Source: Nostoc sp. HK-01 (GTDB taxonomy: Bacteria; Cyanobacteriota; Cyanobacteriia; Cyanobacteriales; Nostocaceae). Taken from it: a DNA stretch of 64,000 nucleotides. The DNA lies in the NCBI GenBank assembly GCA_003990705.1, contig AP018318.1, forward strand, positions 372,001 through 436,000, written 5' to 3'. A program made the position numbers and the translations under genes. Positions 16,371-26,204 of the stretch are shown here, piece by piece (within the stretch, counting starts at the first letter, position 1; the number at the start of each line of letters is the position of its first letter). The notes below the pieces were generated by a model. The model did not search any database. It was not told where the DNA came from and was given only the letters and a program-made list of their open reading frames with translations.

Positions 16371-19307
16371 ATGAATAAAGTAACTTTTTATGTAATTTTG
16401 TTGCAAGGTTTATTATTAGGAATAGGAACGGCTAATGCTGAGTCTCTACGGGCTAACAAAGAAAATAAAACTTTAAATGTTAACCAAATTGCAGAAATTA
16501 CAGACAGCAAAAATAGCCAAAAACCTACCTGGAAAAAATTACCATCGCCGCAAGTTTGGGTAATTAATCAAGATAAAAAAGTCCAAAGTCAACCATTTAC
16601 TTGGGTCGTCAAAAATACCAAGCAAGCAGAAAAACAACCCTTTTTAGAAGTGGGTAAACCCAGCAATAAACCAGAAAAAAAGCCAAATACTCCGGCGAAA
16701 CCAGCAGCTAAAGATGATTTAGAAGCATTTGATGAAGTAATTAAAGATGCTGAAAAAAAAGAGGGACTATTTACTCTCTATCGCAATTCTAAAAAGAATA
16801 AAGTTTACCTAGAAATTAAACTAGAACAGTTAAATAATAATTATTTAGCAACTGCCACATTAGAATCGGGAATTGGTGAACGAGGTATTTATAGCGGTAT
16901 ACCTTTGCAAGATTTTTTGTTTTATTGGCAGCGGGTAGGCGACAAATTACACTTTGTTGTTCGCAACGTTAATTTTCGCACGCGGGATGGAGATCCACAA
17001 GCGCGATCGCTGGCTCGGTCATTTAGCGATTCAATTCTCTATATGTTACCAATCAAAAGCGTTCATCCCCAACGCAAAACTATCCTCATCGACCTCAGTG
17101 ATTTACTCCTTTCCGACTTAGCCGGATTATCTGCAAGTTTAGGTGTGACCGCCACTACAGACCAATCATACTTTGGTGAGGCGAAAGCTTTTCCCCAGAA
17201 CGTCGAAATTGAGTCGGTATTAAATTTCTCTAGTGGAAGTAGTAGTAGTCGAGATAATCAACGGCTGAATTTCGCCTCCCTCGCTGACGACCGTGGCTTT
17301 ACTTTACGCGTCCACTACAGTCTTTCACAATTACCCAATAATAATTACCGCCCACGTTTAGCCGACGAACGAGTGGGTTATTTCATCACCGCTTACCAAG
17401 ACTTAACCAAAGATAGCGGCGACCCCTTTGTGCGTTATGTCAATCGCTGGAATTTAGAAAAAGAAGACCCCAAAGCCAAAATCTCCCGTCCCAAAAAACC
17501 AATTGTTTTCTGGATTGATAATGCAGTCCCTTTAGAATATCGTGATGCCATTAAAGAAGGCATATTAATGTGGAATAAAGCTTTTCTCAAAGCCGGATTT
17601 AAAGATGCGATTGAAGCCAAACAAATGCCAGATAACGCCACCTGGGATCCAGCGGATATTCGCTACAATACAATTCGCTGGATAAACACAGTCGATGGTT
17701 ATTTTGCAATGGGGCCATCCCGCGTTAACCCCCTAACCGGAGAAATTTTAGATGCAGACATTTTAGTTGATGCTAGTTTTGTGCGGGCGCTGAAGAGTGA
17801 ATATCGCAAAATTGTCCAACCTAACGCCAACCAAAATCGCACCTCCCTATCAGCATGGATGCAAAATCGCTTTCTTTGCGGCGGGGAAGCAGCCAAAGAC
17901 CAAAATTCTCCCCAGCCAGAACAAAACGGGTTATTGCGAAATTTATCCAAACTAGCTGGGGAGTATGACTTGTGTTATGGCATGGAAGCAGCTAATCAAT
18001 TTGCCTTTGGTTCCTTGGCAATGACGCTGTTAAAAGACGGTACACCCAGCCAAGACCAAGTAAAAGAATATATTAATCAATATTTACGGTTAATTATTGC
18101 CCACGAAGTCGGTCACACCCTTGGTTTGCGGCATAACTTCCGGGGTAGTACTTTGTTACCACCCCAGGAGATGAACAATAAAGATGTCACCCACAATAAA
18201 GGTTTGACTGCTTCTGTAATGGATTACATTCCGCCAAATATTGCACCCCAAGGCACAAAGCAGGGTGATTATTTTCCGAGTGCGGTGGGGGCTTATGATG
18301 ATTGGGCAATTCAATATGGTTATATCTCCACCCAAGCAACCACTCCCATTGCCGAAAAACCATTGTTGCAGGAAATTGCCAACCAATCTTATAAGCCAGA
18401 GTTGAGTTATTCCACAGACGAGGATGTGTACGACCTCGACCCCACCGCCGATGCTTGGGACAATAGTAACAACGTACTGGTTTATTCCCAATGGCAGTTA
18501 GATAATTCACGGGTGATGTGGGATCGTCTGAACAAAGGTTATCCCACAGCCGGGGAAAGCTATAGCGATGTCAGTGAACGCTTTAGTACAGTGTTAGGCA
18601 ATTATTTCCAGCAAATTTATTATGTGAGTAAATATATTGGCGGACAGTCTTTTTACCGCATCAAAGGCGGTGATGTCGACTCTAGCAAACTGAGTGGACA
18701 AAATCGTTTACCATTTCAACCAGTCCCCGTAGAAGAACAACGCCAAGCCTTAAAAACCTTACAAAAGTATGTGTTTGCCGAAGATGCCTTAAAATTTTCC
18801 CCAGATTTGTTGAATAAATTAGCACCTTCACGTTGGCGACACTGGGGCAGCTATCCCCGCGTTGGGCGTTTAGATTATCCGATTCACGAGTTGGTTTTAT
18901 TCTTACAGAGTGCGGTTTTGCGAGATTTACTCTCAGGCGATCGCCTCAACCGTCTCAAAGATTTAGAACTCAAAGCTCAGTCAGGACAAGCACTGACACT
19001 GCCAGAATTATTTGATACACTTCAATCAGGTATTTGGACAGAAGTCATCAAACCGCAAAGGTCAGCTTTGCAAATCTCCAGTATGCGGCGAGGTTTGCAA
19101 CGAGAATACCTGAATCTCTTAATTGGTATGGTGTTGCGTAAAGAATCCGTCCCAGAAGATGCGCGGACTTTAGCTTGGTACAAACTCAAGCAATTAGATG
19201 AAAAACTGGCTCAGGTCAGTTCTGACGATGAATATAGCAAAGCCCATATTCTCGAAACACGCGATCGCATTGCTAAAGCCTTGAATGCACAATTACAAGG
19301 AAATTGA
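16371..19307 (+). CDS. Secreted zinc metalloprotease of the DUF5117/DUF4953 (metzincin-like) family
   Basis: 978 aa with a signal peptide (about residues 1-24, ending NAES). A Lys/Pro-rich linker is followed by a DUF5117-like region (FTLYRNSKKNKVYLEI...) and a catalytic domain with HEVGHTLGLRH (His578, Glu579, His582, His588). That is the extended HExxHxxGxxH zinc site of metzincins. SVMDYIPP downstream is the expected Met-turn. It is likely an exported or outer-membrane-associated peptidase; no substrate is known for this family in cyanobacteria. It stands alone in the + direction. Confidence 0.93.
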   Translation: MNKVTFYVILLQGLLLGIGTANAESLRANKENKTLNVNQIAEITDSKNSQKPTWKKLPSPQVWVINQDKKVQSQPFTWVVKNTKQAEKQPFLEVGKPSNKPEKKPNTPAKPAAKDDLEAFDEVIKDAEKKEGLFTLYRNSKKNKVYLEIKLEQLNNNYLATATLESGIGERGIYSGIPLQDFLFYWQRVGDKLHFVVRNVNFRTRDGDPQARSLARSFSDSILYMLPIKSVHPQRKTILIDLSDLLLSDLAGLSASLGVTATTDQSYFGEAKAFPQNVEIESVLNFSSGSSSSRDNQRLNFASLADDRGFTLRVHYSLSQLPNNNYRPRLADERVGYFITAYQDLTKDSGDPFVRYVNRWNLEKEDPKAKISRPKKPIVFWIDNAVPLEYRDAIKEGILMWNKAFLKAGFKDAIEAKQMPDNATWDPADIRYNTIRWINTVDGYFAMGPSRVNPLTGEILDADILVDASFVRALKSEYRKIVQPNANQNRTSLSAWMQNRFLCGGEAAKDQNSPQPEQNGLLRNLSKLAGEYDLCYGMEAANQFAFGSLAMTLLKDGTPSQDQVKEYINQYLRLIIAHEVGHTLGLRHNFRGSTLLPPQEMNNKDVTHNKGLTASVMDYIPPNIAPQGTKQGDYFPSAVGAYDDWAIQYGYISTQATTPIAEKPLLQEIANQSYKPELSYSTDEDVYDLDPTADAWDNSNNVLVYSQWQLDNSRVMWDRLNKGYPTAGESYSDVSERFSTVLGNYFQQIYYVSKYIGGQSFYRIKGGDVDSSKLSGQNRLPFQPVPVEEQRQALKTLQKYVFAEDALKFSPDLLNKLAPSRWRHWGSYPRVGRLDYPIHELVLFLQSAVLRDLLSGDRLNRLKDLELKAQSGQALTLPELFDTLQSGIWTEVIKPQRSALQISSMRRGLQREYLNLLIGMVLRKESVPEDARTLAWYKLKQLDEKLAQVSSDDEYSKAHILETRDRIAKALNAQLQGN

Positions 19308-19331
19308 AGAAGCTAAACTCTTTACACAAAA

Positions 19332-19364
19332 AGATCCCCGACTTTTCAAAAAAGTCGGGGATCT
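19332..19364. terminator. Hairpin after the metalloprotease gene
   Basis: A 13-bp perfect stem AGATCCCCGACTT/AAGTCGGGGATCT. There is no U-run on the + strand, but one follows on the minus strand. A very similar hairpin occurs at 38974-39006, so this may be a dispersed repeat acting as a 3' hairpin. Confidence 0.6.
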
Positions 19365-19461
19365 GAGCCAATCCAATTTTCACAAATCAAATCGGATTAC
19401 CGTATGTCATTTCTTAATGAAATAGTACAGACTGGAATGTAAATCAATACAGTTCACTTAA

Positions 19462-19500
19462 TATCCCCCGCCTGCTTTTTAAAGGGGGGTTGGGGAATCT
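19462..19500. repeat. G/C-run Nostoc repeat, partial copy
   Basis: A block with CCCCC, a T/A-rich centre, then GGGGGGTTGGGG. It shares CTTTTTAA-GGGGGGTTGGGG with the larger element at 57628-57707. It lies in the spacer before the MATE gene. Confidence 0.65.
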
Positions 19501-19552
19501 AAGAAGAAATTGAACAGTATTGAAAGATAAATTCCAGTAAAGACAACAATCT

Positions 19553-20911
19553 ATGACAATTGAGGTCTCACCCAAGTACAACTTCTTGCCTCGCTTTTAC
19601 AAATTGGCAAGCATTAGTATGCTATCCAACATGATGGTTCCCCTAGCAGGTTTGGTAGACATCGCCTTTTTGGGACACTTGGCAGATATCCGTCACTTGG
19701 CGGGAGTTATTTTAGCAACGATTATTTTTGATTACCTTTACCGGGTGTTGAAATTCCTGCGTTCTAGTGTGAATGCGCTGACTGCACAAGCTGTCGGACT
19801 CGATGACCACAAAGCCGTACTCTTAGCTGGGATACGTAGTGGCTTAATTGCGCTGGGAATGGGCTTATTAATTCTGTCCCTACAATACCCATTACAAAAA
19901 CTTGGCTTTACAATTCTCAGCGGTTCCCCAGACATTGAAATTGCTGGGGCTGATTATTTCCAAGCCAGAATTTGGGGAGCGCCAGCCGTGCTGCTGAATT
20001 TTGTCTTAATTGGCTGGTTTATGGGGCAAGAAAAGAATAGTGTAGTCTTGCTCATGTCTGTGATTGGTAACGGTTCTAATGTGGTCTTGGACTATTTGAT
20101 GATTTCGCTGTGGGGTTGGGAAAGTATGGGAGCCGGACTAGCCACAGCGATTAGTCAATATCTGGCGCTAGTGACTGGCGTGATATATGCCTGCTTTAGT
20201 ATTCCCTGGCAAACTGTACCCGCTGCTTTACAAGAAGTATTTGATTGGGTAGCCTTGAAAGATACTGTAGCGCTCAAGAGTAACATTCTCATTCGCTTTG
20301 TTGTGCTGATTTCCACTTATGCCATCTTCACCAACTTGAGCGCAGCAATGGGAACAGAAATCTTAGCCGAAAATGGGTTGTTATTACAGATTGCTTTGCT
20401 AAGTCAGTTTACAGTCCAAGGTGTGGGAATGACCACTCAAACACTCACTGGGAACTTTTATAGCAAAGGTGCTAAAGAACAGATGAGTTCACTACTGACT
20501 GTCTCAATATTAACCAGTTTGGTAATTGCATTGGGTTTTGCTGCCGTGTCTGTACTGTTTCCTGATACAGTATTTGGACTCTTAACTAATCACGCCGAAG
20601 TTAACAAACATATCAGTACTTATACAATTTGGTTATTGCCACTTTTAGGATTAACCGCCGTTGCCTTTATGTTGGAAGGTTATTTCATCGGCTTAAAAGA
20701 AGGTGCAACCCTACGTAATGCAGTCTTAATTGCCTTTGGATTGGGCTTTTTGCCTGTAGCAATTACAGCTTCGTATCTTCACAATAACCAACTATTGTGG
20801 ATGTCGCTGGTAGCTTATATGGCAGTTAATTTAACAGTATTGGCAGTACAAATACCCCGCACATTTGGTAGCCCAACTCTAGAAAATCAGCAACCACTAC
20901 CATCTAGTTAG
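19553..20911 (+). CDS. MATE family efflux transporter (DinF-like)
   Basis: 452 aa with about 12 membrane segments. The N-terminal half has the MATE features MLSNMMVPLAGLVDIAFLGHL and LRSSVNALTAQAVG; the second half repeats the fold (GMTTQTLTGNFYSKG). It exports cationic drugs or metabolites using an H+ or Na+ gradient; the substrate is not predictable. The LpxB-like gene follows after 82 bp that include three TTTTGCC heptamers, a Nostoc short repeat. Confidence 0.92.
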   Translation: MTIEVSPKYNFLPRFYKLASISMLSNMMVPLAGLVDIAFLGHLADIRHLAGVILATIIFDYLYRVLKFLRSSVNALTAQAVGLDDHKAVLLAGIRSGLIALGMGLLILSLQYPLQKLGFTILSGSPDIEIAGADYFQARIWGAPAVLLNFVLIGWFMGQEKNSVVLLMSVIGNGSNVVLDYLMISLWGWESMGAGLATAISQYLALVTGVIYACFSIPWQTVPAALQEVFDWVALKDTVALKSNILIRFVVLISTYAIFTNLSAAMGTEILAENGLLLQIALLSQFTVQGVGMTTQTLTGNFYSKGAKEQMSSLLTVSILTSLVIALGFAAVSVLFPDTVFGLLTNHAEVNKHISTYTIWLLPLLGLTAVAFMLEGYFIGLKEGATLRNAVLIAFGLGFLPVAITASYLHNNQLLWMSLVAYMAVNLTVLAVQIPRTFGSPTLENQQPLPSS

Positions 20912-20955
20912 TTAAGGCAGAAAATTGCACGCAGATATACTACTAATATTAAAAA

Positions 20956-20990
20956 CAATTCTTACTTTTGCCTTTTGCCTTTTGCCATAA
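20956..20990. repeat. Short tandem repeat (TTTTGCC heptamers)
   Basis: Three consecutive TTTTGCC-type heptamers directly upstream of the LpxB-like start. They match the STRR-type spacers of heterocystous cyanobacteria. A related block lies at about 41425-41476. Confidence 0.75.
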
Positions 20991-20993
20991 ATC

Positions 20994-22253
20994 ATGACTC
21001 CAGTAGATATTCTCATTCTCTCCAATGGCCCTGGAGAAATTACAACCTGGGTGCGTCCAGTTGTCCAAGCATTACGCCAACAACTAGGAGATGACCGTTC
21101 TTTAGTCAGAATTTCTGTAGTCTTATCACCTTGCCCAAATGCTAGTGGTAAAGAAGCTGCGATCGCATTATCCTACCCAGAAGTTGATAGAGTTCAGGGA
21201 GTAGAACATTTTTGGCAATTTTTACTTTGGGGAAAAACCTATGAAAATTGGGATTGGAGAAGCCACGGTGTCGTAGTTTTCCTGGGTGGCGATCAAATTT
21301 TTCCGGTGATTATTGGCAAAAAACTTGGATATCGCACCGTGGTTTACGCTGAATGGGAAGCGCGGTGGCATAACTTAATTGATCGCTTTGGTGTCATGAA
21401 AGCAAAAGTCGCTGAAAAAGTCTCTCAAAAATACGCCCATAAATTTACAGTCGTCGGCGACTTAATGCTAGAAGCCGCCACAAATGACAAAGGACAAATT
21501 ACAAATGACCAAAAACAAACTCAAATCATCGGCCTTCTCCCAGGTTCAAAAGCCGCCAAACTGACTCAAGGAATTCCCTTAACTTTAGCCATTGCTGAAT
21601 ACATTCACACCAAACAGCCACAACTCAAGTTTGTCATTCCCGTAGCGCCAACTTTGGATTTACCAACCTTAGTCAGCTTTGCTGATCCTCGAAAAAACCC
21701 TTTTACCGAAACTTTTAAATTTTCTGGTGCTTCTTTAGTGATGCCAGAACAAAATCATGAGTACCCGTTATTGAAAACAGATCAAGGATTAAACATCGAA
21801 CTACACCAAGAAAATCCTGCATACAGCATCTTATCGCAATGTAGTATCTGCTTAACGACAGTCGGTGCAAATACAGCAGAACTTGGATCTTTAGGCGTAC
21901 CAATGATTGTGTTACTACCAACGCAACAGCTTGATGCTATGCGTTCTTGGGATGGTCTACCTGGATTATTAGCGAATTTGCCGGGATTGGGTACAACATT
22001 TGCCAAATTAATTAACTGGCTATTTCTGCGACGCAAGGGTTTATTAGCATGGCCAAATATCTGGGCGGAATCAGAAATAGTCCCAGAACTTGTAGGTCAA
22101 TTGCAACCGCAAGAAATTGGCGAAATGGTATTAGACTTGTTAGCGCATCCAGAAAAATTGGATGCGATGCGTCACAATCTCAGACGCGTTCGCGGTGAAA
22201 GTGGCGCAGCACAAAAAATAGCGCAGATTGTTTGTGAGGAAATTGAGTCTTAA
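20994..22253 (+). CDS. Lipid-A-disaccharide synthase-related glycosyltransferase
   Basis: 419 aa of the cyanobacterial 'lipid-A-disaccharide synthase-related' group, a GT-B fold. Hallmarks are ILILSNGPGEITTWVRPV at the start, GLLPGSKAAKL after the linker, and TTVGANTAELGSLGVPMIVLLPT for nucleotide-sugar binding. The true lipid A step is uncertain because cyanobacterial lipid A is unusual. Residues ~163-175 (TNDKGQITNDQKQ) look like the translation of a Nostoc ACAAATGACNAA-type repeat inserted in frame. The stop overlaps the next gene's stop by 4 bp on the opposite strand. Confidence 0.87.
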   Translation: MTPVDILILSNGPGEITTWVRPVVQALRQQLGDDRSLVRISVVLSPCPNASGKEAAIALSYPEVDRVQGVEHFWQFLLWGKTYENWDWRSHGVVVFLGGDQIFPVIIGKKLGYRTVVYAEWEARWHNLIDRFGVMKAKVAEKVSQKYAHKFTVVGDLMLEAATNDKGQITNDQKQTQIIGLLPGSKAAKLTQGIPLTLAIAEYIHTKQPQLKFVIPVAPTLDLPTLVSFADPRKNPFTETFKFSGASLVMPEQNHEYPLLKTDQGLNIELHQENPAYSILSQCSICLTTVGANTAELGSLGVPMIVLLPTQQLDAMRSWDGLPGLLANLPGLGTTFAKLINWLFLRRKGLLAWPNIWAESEIVPELVGQLQPQEIGEMVLDLLAHPEKLDAMRHNLRRVRGESGAAQKIAQIVCEEIES

Positions 22254-22636
22254 TCTGAAGACTGACCATCTCGTCGCCCCAGTTCATAAATCCCAGAACC
22301 CATACAAGCCAGTATCCCCATACTAATTGCCCAACTCCTACCTAAGCTGATTTCTACACCCCAGTTACATAAAGTACCTATGCCTAAAAATGGCAGGATG
22401 CTAAATAATGAGGCATAAAAAGCGTTTTGAGATTCTCTGGCTTTGCGAGTCTTTTCAAATTCCGTCTGGCTAGTATAAAGCGATCGCTCGGCAAAATTAA
22501 ACCAGCGGTTCAATTGCTCAATTACCCATTCACTACACGGGAAAAAACCTAAGTACAGCGCTAAAGACCACAGACTAGCGCCCGCGATCGCAACGGTATC
22601 TACTTCAAAAGAGAAAGGTAATATATCAGTCAGCAT
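22250..22636 (-). CDS. Cyanobacterial hypothetical membrane protein
   Basis: 128 aa with three likely membrane segments (about 14-32, 70-90, 98-115). Between the first two is a charged amphipathic region (LYTSQTEFEKTRKARESQNA). I recognise no functional domain. It converges on the LpxB-like gene with a 4-bp stop overlap. The composition and hydrophobic pattern support a real gene. Confidence 0.7.
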   Translation of the reverse strand: MLTDILPFSFEVDTVAIAGASLWSLALYLGFFPCSEWVIEQLNRWFNFAERSLYTSQTEFEKTRKARESQNAFYASLFSILPFLGIGTLCNWGVEISLGRSWAISMGILACMGSGIYELGRRDGQSSD

Positions 22637-23195
22637 GGCTTGGGTGCGTCCTGCAAATGGTCATCTTGGCCTTTTTTCAAGCTCAATTGACCTATTCAGC
22701 AATTTTAAGCATAAATGCCTGCACGATTTCAACTATCTAGAGCAAAAAGTCACCGTTCACAAGATACAGGAAATAGTCAGCAGGCAATATTTTTCTCAGT
22801 TCCTGATTCTCTAGTGCTACTTACGTATATACATAAGTATGGCTACAGTTCCTATGGCTGCAAACTACCAGTAGATAAGAGATAGCAACTAAGCGCATAG
22901 TGTAAAAAATATGTTTATCTAGTAAAAAATCTGCAAAATTGCCACTTGAACCTAATTTTTTAATTCCAACATCTGATAACATAATCGAGGCAATGCCTTG
23001 GCTATTATCCTTAACCCACAAGTAATTTTAGTAAATTCATCAAACAAAATAACATTGTGATGTAAAAAATTAGCATAAATAATCAAAATTAAAAATTAAA
23101 AACAAAATTGCATTTTCTGGCATTAATTAAGAGCTAAATCATCGGGACTTTCTGAAAAGTTTGCAGATAATACTGTGAAAATAAGGAATCAAATA
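22637..23195. other. Intergenic region upstream of the M23 peptidase
   Basis: About 560 bp that includes the leader of the M23 gene. The right half is very AT-rich. A 66-codon frame on the minus strand (22821-23021) shows no family features and is not accepted as a gene. Confidence 0.4.
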
Positions 23196-23873
23196 ATGGG
23201 TCAAAGACCAAAAAAAGTATTGCTTTCTGGAGCTACACTATTAGTATTTGGTTTAGGTGTTGTTGGTTTCAGCACTTTAGGGTCAAATGTAGAAACGGTT
23301 ACAGCCAGAGAAGTGCAACAAAGAACAGCCACCAGAAGCAATGGTTGGTTAGCCGCTTCTTTTCCGGTAGAAAACTTTCAAGCATACACATCACCCTTTG
23401 GTTATCGCCGTTCTGCGACGGGTGGGTCTAATTGGGAATTTCACGGCGGCTTAGATATAGCTGCACCACAAGGTAGTTATATTCGCAATTGGTGGGTAGG
23501 GACAGTAGTTAAAGTGGCCGATCGCACTGCTTGCGGAACTCACATAGTTATTAAATCCGGCGAGTGGGAACATACCTATTGCCATTTGGAAGGTCATGTA
23601 GAAACTGCATCTGGTCGGCGTTACTTGATAGATAGGGCTGGTGGAATTCAGATTTGGGAAGGTCAAGTAATTCCCACTGGAGTCAGGATTGCTCGTGTGG
23701 GTATGACAGGACGCACCACCGGGCCGCATCTCCATTGGGGACTGAAATATGCAAATAACTATGTAGACCCTGCTTTAGTGTTACGAGAAATGTTTACTCA
23801 GCAACAAATTGCCAGCCGAGAGTCAAAAATTATTATTCAAGAGTCAAAAAATCAGCGCGATTCTGGTTATTAA
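23196..23873 (+). CDS. M23 family (LytM-like) metallopeptidase
   Basis: 225 aa from ATG 23196, preferred over a GTG seven codons earlier because AAGGA sits 8 nt before it. An N-terminal hydrophobic segment (about 8-30) is a signal or anchor. The M23 domain has the zinc ligands His and Asp in FHGGLD and His in PHLHWGL, with the additional His in the THIVI/HTYCH region. It should cleave or bind cell-wall peptide cross-links outside the cytoplasmic membrane. It is not in an operon. Confidence 0.92.
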   Translation: MGQRPKKVLLSGATLLVFGLGVVGFSTLGSNVETVTAREVQQRTATRSNGWLAASFPVENFQAYTSPFGYRRSATGGSNWEFHGGLDIAAPQGSYIRNWWVGTVVKVADRTACGTHIVIKSGEWEHTYCHLEGHVETASGRRYLIDRAGGIQIWEGQVIPTGVRIARVGMTGRTTGPHLHWGLKYANNYVDPALVLREMFTQQQIASRESKIIIQESKNQRDSGY

Positions 23874-24008
23874 AATAGACTTCATCAGTCATAATCCTGG
23901 CTCCTAACTCCTGAATTACATTTTGGCATTTTGGCACATTGACAACTGTAAATGTTGCTATGCTATTTGAGAGAAAAACATCCTAAATTAGAGCAATATT
24001 AATTATGT

Positions 24009-24035
24009 CCTCTGGTATCAACCAGGGGATTTTTT
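24009..24035 (+). terminator. Rho-independent terminator
   Basis: An 8-bp stem CCTCTGGT/ACCAGGGG with a 4-nt loop, then ATTTTTT. It lies 135 bp after the M23 stop. Confidence 0.8.
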
Positions 24036-24221
24036 ATCTTCAAATCTAAAAAAGTATTAGAACATAACAGTAAAAAATAAATTCTCATACTAACAGTCAC
24101 AGCAAATAATTTGGTATATATGTCAACAAAAAGACTGGATTGTTATCTCTTAGGAAATAATGAATGACTACATACAGTTGTTAGTTAAATAGATGGGCAT
24201 AAAGAAATCTCATATCCTCCC

Positions 24222-24306
24222 TCATTGCAAGGGAAGCAAAGCAATTGCATAGTCTCTGGGATTGCTTCGCTTCTCTGCGAGACGCTAACGCGAACGCTCG
24301 CAATGA
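24222..24306. repeat. TCATTGC-ended palindromic repeat element
   Basis: An 85-bp block bounded by TCATTGC and GCAATGA. Inside are GAAGCAAAGCAATTGC and TTCTCTGCGAGACGCTAACG-type sequences familiar from Nostoc intergenic repeats. It is probably a non-autonomous repeat (MITE or REP-like). No coding capacity. Confidence 0.75.
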
Positions 24307-24510
24307 CATTTTATATTTAATTATGCCGACCTACTTAATCAACTAAAAAATATTTTTTGCCAACTAATTATACAGTGACGTATATCTGATGACAGAGAAG
24401 GAACTTACTCCGAGGGATTGAGGAAAATTTTAGCAAAAAAGGATAGGAATAGAAGTATTGAACTCAATAAAATTGTAATCACAAGATTTTACTTAATAGG
24501 AGAAGTTAAA

Positions 24511-26103
24511 ATGGTTGTTGGTGTACGGAGACGGTCTATAGGCGTATTTTCTAATCGTAGAGATGCCGAAGAAGCATTACATGAATTGAGAAATTCTGGC
24601 TTTCCGATGGATAGAGTTTCTGTGATTGCCAGAGATGCAGACGGCAAAGATGATATTGCTGGTACCCAAGTCAGCGATCGCATCGGCGATAAATCTGACG
24701 AAGGTGCGAGAGTTGGTGCAGCTACAGGCGGCGCTTTAGGTGGTTTAACAGGCTTATTAGTTGGTCTTGGCACTTTGGCAATCCCTGGTATTGGGCCAAT
24801 TATGTTGGCAGGTGCAACAGCAACTGCGATCGCCACTACTATTGCTGGGGCTGGTATTGGTGCAGTAGCTGGTAGTTTAATTGGTGCCTTAATTGGTTTA
24901 GGAATCCCCGAAGAACGCGCCAGAGTTTATAACGATCGCGTCCAACGAGGCGGCTATTTAGTCATCGTAGATGGCACAGATGATGAAATCGCTAGAGCAG
25001 AAGCCATCCTCCATCGTCGGGGAATTGAAGAATATGGTATTTACGACCATCCCCATACCCATGAAGTTCAGCGGGAAACTGGTTATAGCAAACACGCTCT
25101 AGGTTACTTTAATCTGCGGCAAGATGCAGAAGCCGCAATTAATGATTTACGAGTCGCAGGCTTTCCCCTGAGCCAAATTTCCTTAATTCATCGGGAGTCT
25201 GTCAATCAAGATGCCTTAAAAGGCGTGAATTTTAGCGATCGCCTGGATGCTATTCGCTATGGATTACCAGATGACCGTACTCGCTTTTACAACGAGCGTA
25301 TCAATCACGGCGATTACATCGTTGCAGTCAGTGGTACAGATGACGAAATCAATCGTGCTGCGACCATTCTCAATCGCCATAGAATTCAACAGTGGCAAAT
25401 TTTTGACCCCCGCAGCCACTCAACAACACCTGTACACCAGCACCAAAACCGCCGCGCCGTGGGTGTATTTTCCCACCGTCGTGATGCAGAAGCCGCACTC
25501 AATGAACTGCGTGATGCTGGCTTTCCTATGAATCGCGTCTCACTCATCGCTAAAGACACAGACGGTCATGGTGTGGCTGGTGTCGGTAATAAAGCTGATG
25601 AAGGTGCTAAAGCCGGTGCAGCTACAGGTGGTGCATTAGGTGGTTTAGGCGGCTTATTAGTTGGTTTAGGTGCATTAGCCATTCCCGGAATCGGCCCTGT
25701 AATTGCTGGTGGTGCAGTGGCGACAGCCTTAGCCACAACTATTGCTGGTGGGGCGATTGGTGCAGCCGCAGGTGGTTTAGTTGGCGCATTAGTTGGTTTA
25801 GGCATTCCCGAAGACCGCGCCAGAGTGTATAACGATCGCTTCCAACGCGGCGATTACTTAGTCATGGTTGACGGTACAGAAGCGGAAATTCAACACGCTC
25901 AAACCATCCTGCAACGTCGAGGAATTGAAGACTTTGGCATCTTTGACGCTACCGATATCGATCCAGAAGCTCATCGAGGTTTGGACTGGACAAGACATCA
26001 AGAAACCCCAGTCATCGAAACTGGTCACACTCATCATCCAGTAACAGGCAATCATCAAGATCCTACCGTCACAATTGTTGATCGTCGTGATGACACACTC
26101 TAA
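24511..26103 (+). CDS. Stress protein with three YflT-like units and two glycine-zipper segments
   Basis: 530 aa from ATG 24511, preceded by AGGAGA; an upstream TTG start at 24418 lacks support. Three homologous units begin with R(S/A)xG(V/Y)F...RDAE-AL-ELR-(S/A)GFPM-RVS(V/L)IA. Units one and three each contain a long Gly/Ala-rich hydrophobic double helix (AATGGALGGL...IPGIGP...), then GIPE-RARVYNDR and DYLVMVDGT. The middle unit keeps the ends but has lost the glycine-rich part. The family is annotated as general stress protein (YflT/GSP17M-like). It may insert into or tether membranes; function is unknown. The BON lipoprotein follows on the same strand. Confidence 0.85.
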   Translation: MVVGVRRRSIGVFSNRRDAEEALHELRNSGFPMDRVSVIARDADGKDDIAGTQVSDRIGDKSDEGARVGAATGGALGGLTGLLVGLGTLAIPGIGPIMLAGATATAIATTIAGAGIGAVAGSLIGALIGLGIPEERARVYNDRVQRGGYLVIVDGTDDEIARAEAILHRRGIEEYGIYDHPHTHEVQRETGYSKHALGYFNLRQDAEAAINDLRVAGFPLSQISLIHRESVNQDALKGVNFSDRLDAIRYGLPDDRTRFYNERINHGDYIVAVSGTDDEINRAATILNRHRIQQWQIFDPRSHSTTPVHQHQNRRAVGVFSHRRDAEAALNELRDAGFPMNRVSLIAKDTDGHGVAGVGNKADEGAKAGAATGGALGGLGGLLVGLGALAIPGIGPVIAGGAVATALATTIAGGAIGAAAGGLVGALVGLGIPEDRARVYNDRFQRGDYLVMVDGTEAEIQHAQTILQRRGIEDFGIFDATDIDPEAHRGLDWTRHQETPVIETGHTHHPVTGNHQDPTVTIVDRRDDTL

Positions 26104-26204
26104 CCAAAGTTAGTTGTCAATCCTAACTTGCTTGTTTGTAATTATGGGTGCGATCGCCAGTCAAAAATCCTTCGTGTCCACTATATCTATCACTAATTAA
26201 ACAA

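Noticed and set aside
22821-23021. 66-codon minus-strand frame upstream of the M23 gene
   Set aside because: No ribosome binding site, no recognisable domain, and it overlaps the likely promoter of the peptidase gene.
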